64,000 nt of DNA from Sandaracinus sp. (GTDB taxonomy: Bacteria > Myxococcota_A > Polyangia > Polyangiales > Houyiibacteriaceae): positions 45,876 through 109,875 of the forward strand of contig PABA01000235.1 of NCBI GenBank assembly GCA_002699025.1, in the 5' to 3' direction. The translations under genes and the position numbers were made by a program. Shown piece by piece: positions 47,822 through 55,679 of the stretch. Each line of letters opens with the position of its first letter. Within the stretch, counting starts at the first letter, position 1. The notes beneath the pieces were generated by a model that worked only from the letters and a program-made list of their open reading frames with translations, searched no databases and was not told the DNA's origin.

Positions 47822-49744
47822 CTACCCCGCGCTGGCGTCGCTCACGCCGAGCCCGCCGTCCCCGCAGCCCGGCTGGAAGAAGCAGTCCGGGTCGGCGCAG
47901 TCCGTGAGGCCGTCGGCGTCGTCGTCGAGGAAGTTCCCGCAGGTGCTCTCGCCTCCGACGCAGTGATCCTCGAAGCCATCGTCGTCGCAGATGCCGCCGC
48001 CGAGGCAGGCGCGCCCCGCGCATTCGACGTCCCCGCAGTCCGTCGCCCCGTCGACGTCGTCGTCGATCCCGTTGGCGCAGTCCTCGCCGTCGCCCGCGTC
48101 GCTCCCCGCGTCCACGCCCGCGTCCACGCCGCCATCCGTCCCACCGTCGGTGCCCCCGTCCACGCCCGCGTCCGCGCTGCATCCGCAGCTCCCGACGCAG
48201 TCGCAGTCCTCGATGTCGCCGCAGTCGACCATGCCGTCGCAGTCGTCGTCGAAGCCGTCCGAGCAGTCGCTCTCGAAGGCCTCGCCGCCGCAGTCCATGC
48301 ACGCCGCCATCACGCAGCGGCGCTCGAAGCCGCAGGGCGTGCCCTCGGGGCAGTCCACGAGGTCGCCGCAGTCCTCGAAGCCGTCCCCGTCCTCGTCCCC
48401 GCTCCCGTCCGTGCAGACCTCGTCGCCGCTCATGGCGCAGTCCTCGTCGGTCGTGCCGTCGCAGTCCTCGTCGCCGCCGCCGCAGGTGTCCGGGGAGACG
48501 TAGTCGCAGCACACGCCGCGCTCGCAGGCCGTGTCGGCGCCGCCGCAGCTGAAGCCCTCGCAGCCCGCGTCCTCGCAGTCCGTGGCGCCGTCCATGTCGT
48601 CGTCGGCGCCGTTCCCGCAGCGCGTCTCGCCGCCGCTCATGCAGCCCTCGTCGACGTTCCCGTCGCAGTCCTCGTCGCCCGGCTCGCCGCAGATCTCCCG
48701 CGTGCCGGGGCAGCGGCAGCTCCCCTCGATGCAGGCGCGCCCGAAGTCGCCGCAGGCGGCGCGCTCACAGTCCGCGCGGTCCGCGCAGTCGACCATGCCG
48801 TCGCAGTCGTCGTCGGCCCCGTCCGTGCAGCTCGCCTCGGCGCTCAGGCCGCCGGGGCAGAGGCAGGCGCCGTCCTCGCAGAGCCGCCCGTTCGTGCAGT
48901 CCTCCGGGGTGGTGCAGCCCACGCAGGCCATGCGCGCCTCGTCGCAGCTCGTCGGGGCGCTGCAGATCTCCCCCTCGTGCGCGCTGCAGCTCCCGCCGGC
49001 GCATTGGTCGGCGCCGTTGCAGTAGACGCCGTCGTCGCAGGGGGCGTCGTTGGCCACCGTCTGGCATCCGCTCGCGGCGCGGCAGACGTCGTCCGTGCAG
49101 GGCTCGCCGTCGTCGCAGAGCGCGTCGTTCGGGACGTTCTCGCAGCTCCCGGCGACGCAGCGATCCTCCGTGCAGGCCACGCCGTCGTCGCAGCTCGCCG
49201 GGCAGCCGCCGTCCACCCCCGCGTCCCCGGGCATGCCGCCGTCCAGGCCCGGGAGCGTCTCCGGGTCCTCCTCGACGCCCTCCACGCAGACGCCGCGCAT
49301 GTCGCAGCGCTCGTCCGCCTCGCAGGGCACGCCGATGCAGGCGTCGAGGAGGCGCAGCGTGAGCACGCGCGTCTCGCCCTCGACGTAGCCGCTCACGACC
49401 CGCGTCTCGGCCACGAAGCCCGCGCCGAGGGGCTCGCCCGGCCGCGGCGCCGGCCCGGAGAAGGCGCGCACGAGCACCCGGTAGCGGCGCCGGGCGTCGT
49501 CCTGGTCGGGGCGGAGGAGCACGCGCACGGGGAAGCTCGGCGCCGGGAGCTCCTGGTAGCCGACCTCGAGCGAGGACTGCTCGTCGGGGGCCTCGTCCGA
49601 CGCGAAGACCTGCACGACGAGCGTGCGGGTGGTGGCGGCGACGCTCGGCTCGGCCTCGACGACGACGAGGACGCGGGCCGGGTCACCGTCCGCGCAGGCG
49701 CCGAGGAGCAGCGCGGCGGCGAGCGCGAGGACGCGGCGGCTCAT
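47822..49744 (-). CDS. Large Cys/Asp-repeat (MopE-type) lipoprotein
   Basis: A 640-residue protein starting MSRRVLALAAALLLGACAD, a lipoprotein signal with the lipobox LGAC. Residues about 20-125 are a beta-rich domain with TRTLVVQVFASDEAPDEQ. The remaining 500 residues are a chain of Cys-rich modules: CDDGVACTEDRC/CDDGEPCTDDVC types, and at least seven Asp/Cys motifs of the form NGxDDDxDGxxDCxDxxC, for example NGADDDMDGATDC. The latter is the putative metal-binding motif of MopE-like surface proteins. A central DAGVDGGTDGGTDGG linker divides it. It likely stands on the outer membrane and binds Ca2+ or Cu; the metal is not deducible. It overlaps the upstream TPR gene by four bases (ATGA), so the pair is translationally coupled. 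Confidence 0.88.
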   Translation of the reverse strand: MSRRVLALAAALLLGACADGDPARVLVVVEAEPSVAATTRTLVVQVFASDEAPDEQSSLEVGYQELPAPSFPVRVLLRPDQDDARRRYRVLVRAFSGPAPRPGEPLGAGFVAETRVVSGYVEGETRVLTLRLLDACIGVPCEADERCDMRGVCVEGVEEDPETLPGLDGGMPGDAGVDGGCPASCDDGVACTEDRCVAGSCENVPNDALCDDGEPCTDDVCRAASGCQTVANDAPCDDGVYCNGADQCAGGSCSAHEGEICSAPTSCDEARMACVGCTTPEDCTNGRLCEDGACLCPGGLSAEASCTDGADDDCDGMVDCADRADCERAACGDFGRACIEGSCRCPGTREICGEPGDEDCDGNVDEGCMSGGETRCGNGADDDMDGATDCEDAGCEGFSCGGADTACERGVCCDYVSPDTCGGGDEDCDGTTDEDCAMSGDEVCTDGSGDEDGDGFEDCGDLVDCPEGTPCGFERRCVMAACMDCGGEAFESDCSDGFDDDCDGMVDCGDIEDCDCVGSCGCSADAGVDGGTDGGTDGGVDAGVDAGSDAGDGEDCANGIDDDVDGATDCGDVECAGRACLGGGICDDDGFEDHCVGGESTCGNFLDDDADGLTDCADPDCFFQPGCGDGGLGVSDASAG

Positions 49745-50421
49745 GGGCCCCTCCGGAGCGTCGTGAAGACGGCGTCGGCGTCGGGCTCCTGGAAGCCCCC
49801 GTCGTCGCGGCTCGCGAGGACGACCGCGAGCACCACGCCGGCGACGATCGCCGCGCCCGCGACGCCGAGGCCGACCCAGAGGCCGGTGCGGCGTGGGGCC
49901 GGCACGTCGGTCGCGGTCGCGCCGGCGGGCGCCTCCCCGCCGCCTGGGCCGCCGAGGGCGCCTGCGGCGGCTTCCTCGGGGGTGGGCACGTGCGCCGTCT
50001 CGCCGCGGGCTGTGGCCTCCTCGAGCACCTCGATGCGCCGCTCGACGCTCCGCCGGTTCTCCGCGTCCGGGAGGGCGTCGAGGTAGGCGCGGAAGGCCTC
50101 GAGGGCCTGCGCGTTGCGGCGGAGCCGGTCGGCGCTCGTGCCGATGTTGTAGAGCAGCTCCGGGCGGCCGCTGAGCTCGTGGCTCCGCTCGAAGTAGCCG
50201 AGCGCGTCCTCGAAGCGGCCGTCCTCGAAGGCGACGACGCCGGCCTGGTAGAGGGCGCGGGCCTCCTGGTCGCGGGCCTCGTTCGGGGCGGCGGCCTCGG
50301 CGGCGGGCGCGTCGGCGGCGTCCGCCTGCGGCGGGTCCGCGGTCTGGGCGTGGGCTCGGGCGGCGACGAGGCTCAGCCAGAGCGCCGCCGCGATGCCTGC
50401 CCATCGCGTCCCCCACACCAC
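49741..50421 (-). CDS. Exported TPR protein with C-terminal membrane anchor
   Basis: A 226-residue protein with a Sec signal (AGIAAALWLSLVAARAHAQ). An Ala-rich stretch and a TPR region (about 50-115) follow: ARALYQAGVVAFEDGRFEDA, LGYFERSHELSGRPELLYN and NAQALEAFRAYLDALPD. A Gly/Ala/Pro linker leads to one membrane segment, LWVGLGVAGAAIVAGVVLAVVL, close to the C-terminus. It is probably periplasmic, anchored in the inner membrane. This layout recurs in the protein encoded at 61996-62919. It leads an operon with the MopE-type lipoprotein. The GTG start at 50421 has TATCCT seven bases before it. Confidence 0.84.
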   Translation of the reverse strand: MVWGTRWAGIAAALWLSLVAARAHAQTADPPQADAADAPAAEAAAPNEARDQEARALYQAGVVAFEDGRFEDALGYFERSHELSGRPELLYNIGTSADRLRRNAQALEAFRAYLDALPDAENRRSVERRIEVLEEATARGETAHVPTPEEAAAGALGGPGGGEAPAGATATDVPAPRRTGLWVGLGVAGAAIVAGVVLAVVLASRDDGGFQEPDADAVFTTLRRGP

Positions 50422-50428
50422 GGACGCC

Positions 50429-50434
50429 AGGATA
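50429..50434 (-). promoter_or_regulatory. -10-like TATCCT seven bases before the TPR-lipoprotein operon
   Basis: On the minus strand TATCCT is followed by GGCGTCC and the GTG at 50421. CTGACG at 50458-50453 lies 18 bases upstream and could be the -35. No Shine-Dalgarno sequence is present. Confidence 0.45.
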
Positions 50435-50454
50435 CCCCAGCCGCGCCCGGCGCG

Positions 50455-51315
50455 TCAGGCGTGAACGGTGGCCGCGCCGCGGGCCAGCGCGAGGGTCTCG
50501 GCGTCGGCGACGTGCCGGCGGAGGGCCTCGTTGACGGTGTCGGCCGCCTGGAAGATGGCGCCGTGGCCCGCGTCCGGGAGTTCGAGGAGGCGCGCGTGGG
50601 CGACGCGGCGACGGAGCCGGTCCGAGCTCCCAGGCCGGATGAGGATGTCACGGCACGGCTTGACGATCAGGGTCGGGAGCGTGAGCTGGCCGAGGCGCGG
50701 GCCCGTGTCGTGGCGGAGCACGGCGTGGAGCTGGCCGAGGAGCGTCGGGCGCGGCGTGGGCCGGCCGAGCTGCGCCTCCATGCGGGCCTTCATCTGGTCC
50801 GGGTCGACGGCCGCGAGGAACTCGGGCGGGTAGAGGAGGCGGCGGATGGCGTCGATGCGCGCCGCGCCGGTCTGGGTGTTCGAGCGGACGAACTGGCGGA
50901 TGCCCTCGGGCGTCGGGAGCTTCGCGCGGAGCGGGCCGCCCTCGTGGGTGGCGATGAGGGTCAGGCTGCGGAGGCGGGGCTCGTCGAGGAGGGCGACCTC
51001 CTGGGCGACCATGCCGCCCATGGAGACGCCGATGAGGTGCGCGTCCCGCCAGCCGAGGGCGTCGAGGACGCGGAGCGTGTCGAGGGCCATGTCGCGCATG
51101 GTCCACAGGCGCTGGGGGCCGCGCTCGCTCTCGCCGATGCCGCGGTTGTCGAACCAGGCGACGCGGTGGCGCTCCCGGAGCGCCTCGACCTGCGGTCGCC
51201 AGATGTCGCCGCGCATGCCGAAGCCCATGATGAAGAGGAGGCGCGGGCCGCGGGAGCCGGCGGTCCAGTAGCGGAGGCGGGGGGCGTCGGGCGTGGTGGC
51301 GGTGTGATCGTGCAT
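50455..51315 (-). CDS. Alpha/beta-hydrolase fold protein
   Basis: A 286-residue hydrolase. FIMGFGMRGDIWRPQ is the oxyanion-hole region, WFDNRGIGESER the typical loop after strand 4, and Ser98 in GVSMGGM the nucleophile. The Asp is likely in VKPCRDILIRP and His251 in DAGHGAIF. The triad is complete, so the enzyme should be active, but the substrate class (ester, epoxide, lactone) cannot be read from sequence. There is no signal peptide. The ATG at 51315 precedes the family-like N-terminus; an in-frame start at 51381 adds 22 Pro/Cys-rich residues. CATGCT lies eight bases upstream. It stands alone. Confidence 0.9.
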   Translation of the reverse strand: MHDHTATTPDAPRLRYWTAGSRGPRLLFIMGFGMRGDIWRPQVEALRERHRVAWFDNRGIGESERGPQRLWTMRDMALDTLRVLDALGWRDAHLIGVSMGGMVAQEVALLDEPRLRSLTLIATHEGGPLRAKLPTPEGIRQFVRSNTQTGAARIDAIRRLLYPPEFLAAVDPDQMKARMEAQLGRPTPRPTLLGQLHAVLRHDTGPRLGQLTLPTLIVKPCRDILIRPGSSDRLRRRVAHARLLELPDAGHGAIFQAADTVNEALRRHVADAETLALARGAATVHA

Positions 51316-51432
51316 GCTCGCCGAGCATGGTTCGCAATCGGGGGGCGGGCGGCAAGCGGGGGCGCCGGGGTGGCCATCCACGCGCGACGCGACCGGGGGA
51401 TCCCGGAGCGGCTGGAGCGGCGAGGGGGCAGG

Positions 51433-52623
51433 TCAGATCAGGACGACGTCGCACGGGAAGGTCGCCTCGAGGACGACGCCGATGCTGCTCTCGAGCTCCT
51501 CGCAGGCGGCGCCCCGGAGCTCGATGTGGCTCTCGTCGACGACCTCCCAGCCGTCCGGGTCGTCGCACTCGAGCGTCCGCCGGTTCAGCTTCACCGTGCC
51601 CGAGCACGCGGTCTCCGGGTCGATGCGCCCGTCGAGCTCGATGACGCAGCCGCGCGCCCCGCCGACGATCTCCATCAGCGCCTCGCGGAGGCCCTCGTCG
51701 TCGCCGGCCACCCAGAAGGGCGCGTCCGGCTCACCGTCGCGCACGCCCACGCCCGCGTTGGCGACGTCCTGCATGTGCCGCTCGCTCACCACGCCCTCGC
51801 CGACGCTGAGCATGAAGGTCCGGATGCCGAGCCCGTAGGCGCGCTCGACGGCGGCGATGGCCTCCTCCTGGCCGTTCTGCGGGTTCAGCTCCTCGCAGCG
51901 GTCCGGCTCGCCATCGGTCGCCAGGATGAAGACGTAGGGGTCGCGGCTCGGGTCGGGCGTCATCGTGAAGCGGTCGATGAGCACGTCGAGGGAGTCGCCG
52001 GTCGGCGTCTCGTCGATCGGGTCCGCGGCGGCGTAGACGTCGGCGATGGCGTCGTAGTTGTCGAGGGCCGGGTCGACGGTGCTGACCATCGGGCACATGG
52101 AGGGCGGCGCGTCGTCGCGGGCGCTGAAGAGCGCCAGGCCGAAGCGCACCTCGCTCTGGAGCGCGCGGAGCAGGCCCTCGTCGTCGAGGAGCGAGTCACG
52201 GAGGGCGTTCCAGCGATCGCGGCCGTCGAAGCGCTCGTCCATGCTGCCGGACTGGTCGACGACGAGGATGACGTTCGGCGTGACGCGCTCGGTCTCGAGG
52301 CGAACGTCGGCGCAGATGAAGGGGTCGCCCGCGTCGCCGGCCGTCGCGCCGTCGCCGACGCTCGGGCGCTCGCAGCGGCCGTCGGGCGTGCAGACGGCGC
52401 CGGGGCCGCAGCCGGCGTTCGTGGCCGGGTCGCAGTCGGCGGTGCAGACGTTGCCGCCGCCGCAGTGGAGGCCCGCGGGGCAGGGGCGCACGTCGCAGTC
52501 GCGGCCGCAGGCGACGTTCGGATCGGGGCCGGTGCAGGGGCCGGCGGCGGGGCCATCGCTGCAGCCCACGAGGAGCAGGGCGAGGGCCGGCACGAGGAGG
52601 GGGAGGAGGCGGGGGGCGGACAT
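51433..52623 (-). CDS. vWA-domain lipoprotein
   Basis: A 396-residue protein with a signal ending in the lipobox LLVGC (Cys21). A Cys-rich spacer (about 30-85: CGRDCDVRPC, CTADCDPATNAGCG) is followed by a short Asp-Gly-Ala linker. A von Willebrand factor A domain starts near 117, with the MIDAS motif D123-x-S125-x-S127 in VVDQSGSM, PTGDSLDVL, and FILATDGEPDRC for the third metal-binding strand. The MIDAS is complete, so metal-dependent ligand binding is likely. The layout is shared with the protein encoded at 35311-36870, though the linker differs. It is divergent from the TonB receptor gene. Role unknown. Confidence 0.88.
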   Translation of the reverse strand: MSAPRLLPLLVPALALLLVGCSDGPAAGPCTGPDPNVACGRDCDVRPCPAGLHCGGGNVCTADCDPATNAGCGPGAVCTPDGRCERPSVGDGATAGDAGDPFICADVRLETERVTPNVILVVDQSGSMDERFDGRDRWNALRDSLLDDEGLLRALQSEVRFGLALFSARDDAPPSMCPMVSTVDPALDNYDAIADVYAAADPIDETPTGDSLDVLIDRFTMTPDPSRDPYVFILATDGEPDRCEELNPQNGQEEAIAAVERAYGLGIRTFMLSVGEGVVSERHMQDVANAGVGVRDGEPDAPFWVAGDDEGLREALMEIVGGARGCVIELDGRIDPETACSGTVKLNRRTLECDDPDGWEVVDESHIELRGAACEELESSIGVVLEATFPCDVVLI

Positions 52624-52813
52624 GGCTCGGTCCGAGAGGAGCAAGGCGCGTACCACGGGCGAAGGCGCCGCGATGCGGGGGAGGCGGCCCCCGGCCGTAG
52701 CTCGCGCGGTTACGGGGAGGACGGCGAGCCCCGACGCCCTGGCGCGCGCCGCGACCAAAAAGGGTAAGGTGCCGCCCGCCGGCGCGGGGTCGGGCCCCGC
52801 CGGACAGAGGATC

Positions 52814-55360
52814 GTGTCCCGCTCCGTCTTCGTCGCCACGCTGCTCTCGCTCGCCCTGCTCGCCGCGTCGCGGGCGCGCGCGCAGGAGGAGGCAGGGGGC
52901 GTGGAGGGCTCTTCCGCCGAGGTGGGGCGGAACGGCGCTCCAGGCGATGCGCGGGACGAGGCGGCCGGCGGCGACGACACCGGCGCATCGGATGGCGGCG
53001 AACCGGATGGCGAGGAAGCGGGGGCCGGGGCCGCGGACGGCGCTTCGGGCGGCGACGCGGACCGGGCGTCGAGCGAGGGGGAGGACGCGGACCCGGCCTA
53101 CGGCGCGAGCACGGCCGAGGCGTCGAGCGAGGGGGAGGACGCGGACCCGGCCTACGGCGCGAGCACGGCCGAGGCATCGAGCGAGGGGGAGGACGCAGCG
53201 CGGGACTACGGCGCGACGGCCCAGGTCTACGCCAGCTCCCCGGGCGAGGCGGAGGAGAGCCTCGGGCGCTCGAGCGTGACGCGCGCGCTCATGGACGTGC
53301 GCCAGCCGCGCTCCGCTCCCGACGCCCTCCGCTACGAGCCGGGCGTCGCCGTCCAGCAGACCGCCCACGCCCAGGCCTCGCCCTACGTGCGCGGCATGAC
53401 CGGCCAGCAGGTCGTGCACCTCTTCGATGGGGTGCGCATGAACAACGGCATCTACCGGCAGGGCCCGAACCAGTACTTCTTCACCATCGACCAGCGCACC
53501 CTCGCCCGCCTCGACGTCGTGCGCGGCGCGACCTCCGTGCGCTTCGGCTCGGACGCCCTCGGCGGCGCCATCCTGGCCACGCCGCTCCGCCCCTTCCTCG
53601 ACCCGGACGCGGACGGCGTCGTCGCCCGGCCGCGCCTCGAGCTGCGCTATGGCTCGGCCGATCGCGAGCTCGGCGGGCGGGCGGCGCTCGAGCTCCGCCT
53701 CGGGCCGGACACGGCGCTCCTCCTCGGCGGCGGCTACCGGGACGTCGACCGGCTGCGCTCCGGCGGCGTCGTGCGGCACCGGGACCGGACGAGCGACCCG
53801 ACCACGCGCGGGGATCTCGCGCCGTGGGTGCCGCGCTTCGAGGAGGAGAGCGCGCACCCGGGGGAGCTGGACCGCTGGCGCACGCAGCTCGGCACCGGCT
53901 TCCGGGAGGCGACCTGGGACGCGCGGCTCGAGCATCGCCTGCGGCCGACGCTCCGGCTCGTGGCGGCGAGCTACGGCTACCGGCAGATGGACGCGCCGCG
54001 GACGGATCAATGCCCGGCGCCCGAGGCGCCGCTCGACGAGTGCCTCCGCATCGACCGCCAGTTCCGCACGCTGAGCTTTCTGGCGCTCCGCGGCGACGCC
54101 GGGCCCCTGCGGGACGTGGACCTCGTGGCGAGCCACCAGCGGCACGTGGAGCGGCGCGTGCGCGACCGGCCGCGCTCGAACGTGCGCTTCCGCTGGGACG
54201 ACGTCGTGGACACGCTCGGGGTGGCGTTTCGGGCGGCGACGCGGCCGCTGGCGCTGGGGGAGAGCGCGGCGCGGGTGCGGGTGCGTTACGGCTTCGACGC
54301 CTACCGCGATCAGGTCGCCGAGTCGTCGGGGGAGCGGACCTTCACGGACGTCGATCGGACGACGGCGCTCACGCGCGGGCAGTACCTCGAGGGCTCGCAC
54401 TACCTGACGAGCGGCGTCTGGAGCGAGGTGGAGCTGCAGCCGCGGCCCTGGCTGACCCTGCGGGGCGGGGGCCGGCTGGCGGCCGTGGACGTGGGCGCGC
54501 CGCCGGATCGGGAGTCGGGGACGGCGGCGGTGAACGCGAGCTTCTACGCCTTCGTGGGGCGGGCGGGGGTCGCCGTGAAGCCGAGCGAGCGCTGGTCCGT
54601 GCACGCGAACGTGGACCAGGGCTTCCGGGCGCCGAACCTCGACGACATGACCTCGCGGCAGCAGGTCGGGCCGGGCTTCCAGTTCGAGAACCCGGAGCTC
54701 GAGCCGGAGCGGACGGTGACGACGGAGCTCGGGCTGCGCGGGGGCAACGAGTGGCTGCGCCTCGACCTCTGGGCCTTCGCGACGCTCCTCGAGGATGGCA
54801 TCCAGCGGGTGGTGCGGGAGATCGCTGACTGCCCGCCGAGCACGCCGGACTGCCGGGGGAGCCGGGACCCCTTCCAGCTCGTGAACGCGGACGAGCGTTC
54901 GCGGATCTTCGGCGGGGAGGGCGGGCTGACGCTCTATCTGCCGCGGGAGCTGACGCTGCGGGCGACCTTCACGTACGCCTGGGGGGATGGGCCGAGCCTC
55001 GGGGATCGGGACGCGACGCCGCCGGGGACGAGGGTGCCGCTCTCGCGGATCCCGCCGCCGCAGGGGACGCTCGAGGGGCGCTGGCGGCATCGGCCGACGG
55101 GGCTCTACCTGGGGGGCGCGCTCCGCTGGGCGGCGGCGCAGGGGAGGCTGGCGGTGGCGGACGCGAGCGACCCGCGGATCCCGCGCGGGGGGACGCCGGG
55201 CTATGCGGTGCTCGACCTGCGCGCGGGGTGGCGCTGGAAAGACTGGCTGGCGGTGGGGGTGGTCGTGGAGAACCTCTTCGACGCCGCGTACCGCGTGCAC
55301 GGTTCGAGCATCCAGCAGCCGGGGCGCGGGGGGATCATGTGGGTGAGGCTGGGGTACTGA
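52814..55360 (+). CDS. TonB-dependent outer-membrane receptor
   Basis: An 848-residue protein. The GTG at 52814 gives a Sec signal (SVFVATLLSLALLAASRARAQ), and AGAGG-type purines (cagaggatc) sit directly before it. A disordered acidic N-terminal extension of about 110 residues includes three 18-residue repeats. The plug domain (about 150-275) contains APDALRYEPGVAVQQTAH, PYVRGMTGQQVVHLFDGVRM and RLDVVRGATSVRFGSDALGG. A 22-strand-type barrel follows and ends in the aromatic residue Tyr (VRLGY). Plug motifs resemble haem/haemoglobin and siderophore receptors, so iron or haem uptake is plausible but unproven. No exbB/exbD/tonB or ABC transporter is adjacent. An earlier in-frame start would run into the divergent vWA gene. 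Confidence 0.9.
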   Translation: MSRSVFVATLLSLALLAASRARAQEEAGGVEGSSAEVGRNGAPGDARDEAAGGDDTGASDGGEPDGEEAGAGAADGASGGDADRASSEGEDADPAYGASTAEASSEGEDADPAYGASTAEASSEGEDAARDYGATAQVYASSPGEAEESLGRSSVTRALMDVRQPRSAPDALRYEPGVAVQQTAHAQASPYVRGMTGQQVVHLFDGVRMNNGIYRQGPNQYFFTIDQRTLARLDVVRGATSVRFGSDALGGAILATPLRPFLDPDADGVVARPRLELRYGSADRELGGRAALELRLGPDTALLLGGGYRDVDRLRSGGVVRHRDRTSDPTTRGDLAPWVPRFEEESAHPGELDRWRTQLGTGFREATWDARLEHRLRPTLRLVAASYGYRQMDAPRTDQCPAPEAPLDECLRIDRQFRTLSFLALRGDAGPLRDVDLVASHQRHVERRVRDRPRSNVRFRWDDVVDTLGVAFRAATRPLALGESAARVRVRYGFDAYRDQVAESSGERTFTDVDRTTALTRGQYLEGSHYLTSGVWSEVELQPRPWLTLRGGGRLAAVDVGAPPDRESGTAAVNASFYAFVGRAGVAVKPSERWSVHANVDQGFRAPNLDDMTSRQQVGPGFQFENPELEPERTVTTELGLRGGNEWLRLDLWAFATLLEDGIQRVVREIADCPPSTPDCRGSRDPFQLVNADERSRIFGGEGGLTLYLPRELTLRATFTYAWGDGPSLGDRDATPPGTRVPLSRIPPPQGTLEGRWRHRPTGLYLGGALRWAAAQGRLAVADASDPRIPRGGTPGYAVLDLRAGWRWKDWLAVGVVVENLFDAAYRVHGSSIQQPGRGGIMWVRLGY
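53066..53227 (+). repeat. Three 54-base in-frame repeats in the TonB receptor gene
   Basis: Units begin at 53066, 53120 and 53174. Copies 1 and 2 are nearly identical and copy 3 has diverged at its 3' half. Each encodes 18 residues of the type ASSEGEDADPAYGASTAE. They lie between the signal peptide and the plug domain, where a TonB-box or a periplasmic partner would act. Confidence 0.9.
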
Positions 55361-55679
55361 CCACGCCCTTCGTCGTGGTGCCGTCCGCCGTGCGCCGTGC
55401 GCCGTGCGCCGTGCGCCGTGCGCCGTCCGGGGGGTACAGACCGGGCACGTTGCTCACAGAACGCTCCGGGGACCTCGTTGACACATCGTGGGCCCATGGG
55501 GGCGCGGATCGACGGGGCGGCGGGGCGCCGCTTCGCGGAGTTGCCGGTGGGGTCGGCGATGAGGCGGGAGCGGGGGGTCGAGCGTGGAGTGGGCGCCCGA
55601 GCTGGAGCCGAGAGCCCGATCGCGAGCTGGGCGCGCGAGCCCACGCAGCATCCGGAGCCCGAGCTCGGGGGGGCGAGCG
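55361..55679. repeat. Convergent spacer with 7-base tandem repeats, no gene
   Basis: Unit gccgtgc repeats about six times between 55381 and 55429. A perfect TTGACA stands at 55478-55483, but no -10 lies 16-18 bases downstream. From 55575 the sequence turns into the GAGCCC-type drift. Nothing resembling a protein family is encoded on either strand. The gap separates the TonB receptor stop from the BNR lipoprotein stop. Confidence 0.7.

Noticed and set aside
55478..55506. Perfect TTGACA -35 box
   Set aside because: No -10 hexamer lies 16-19 bases downstream, and no credible gene follows on that strand before the convergent stop.
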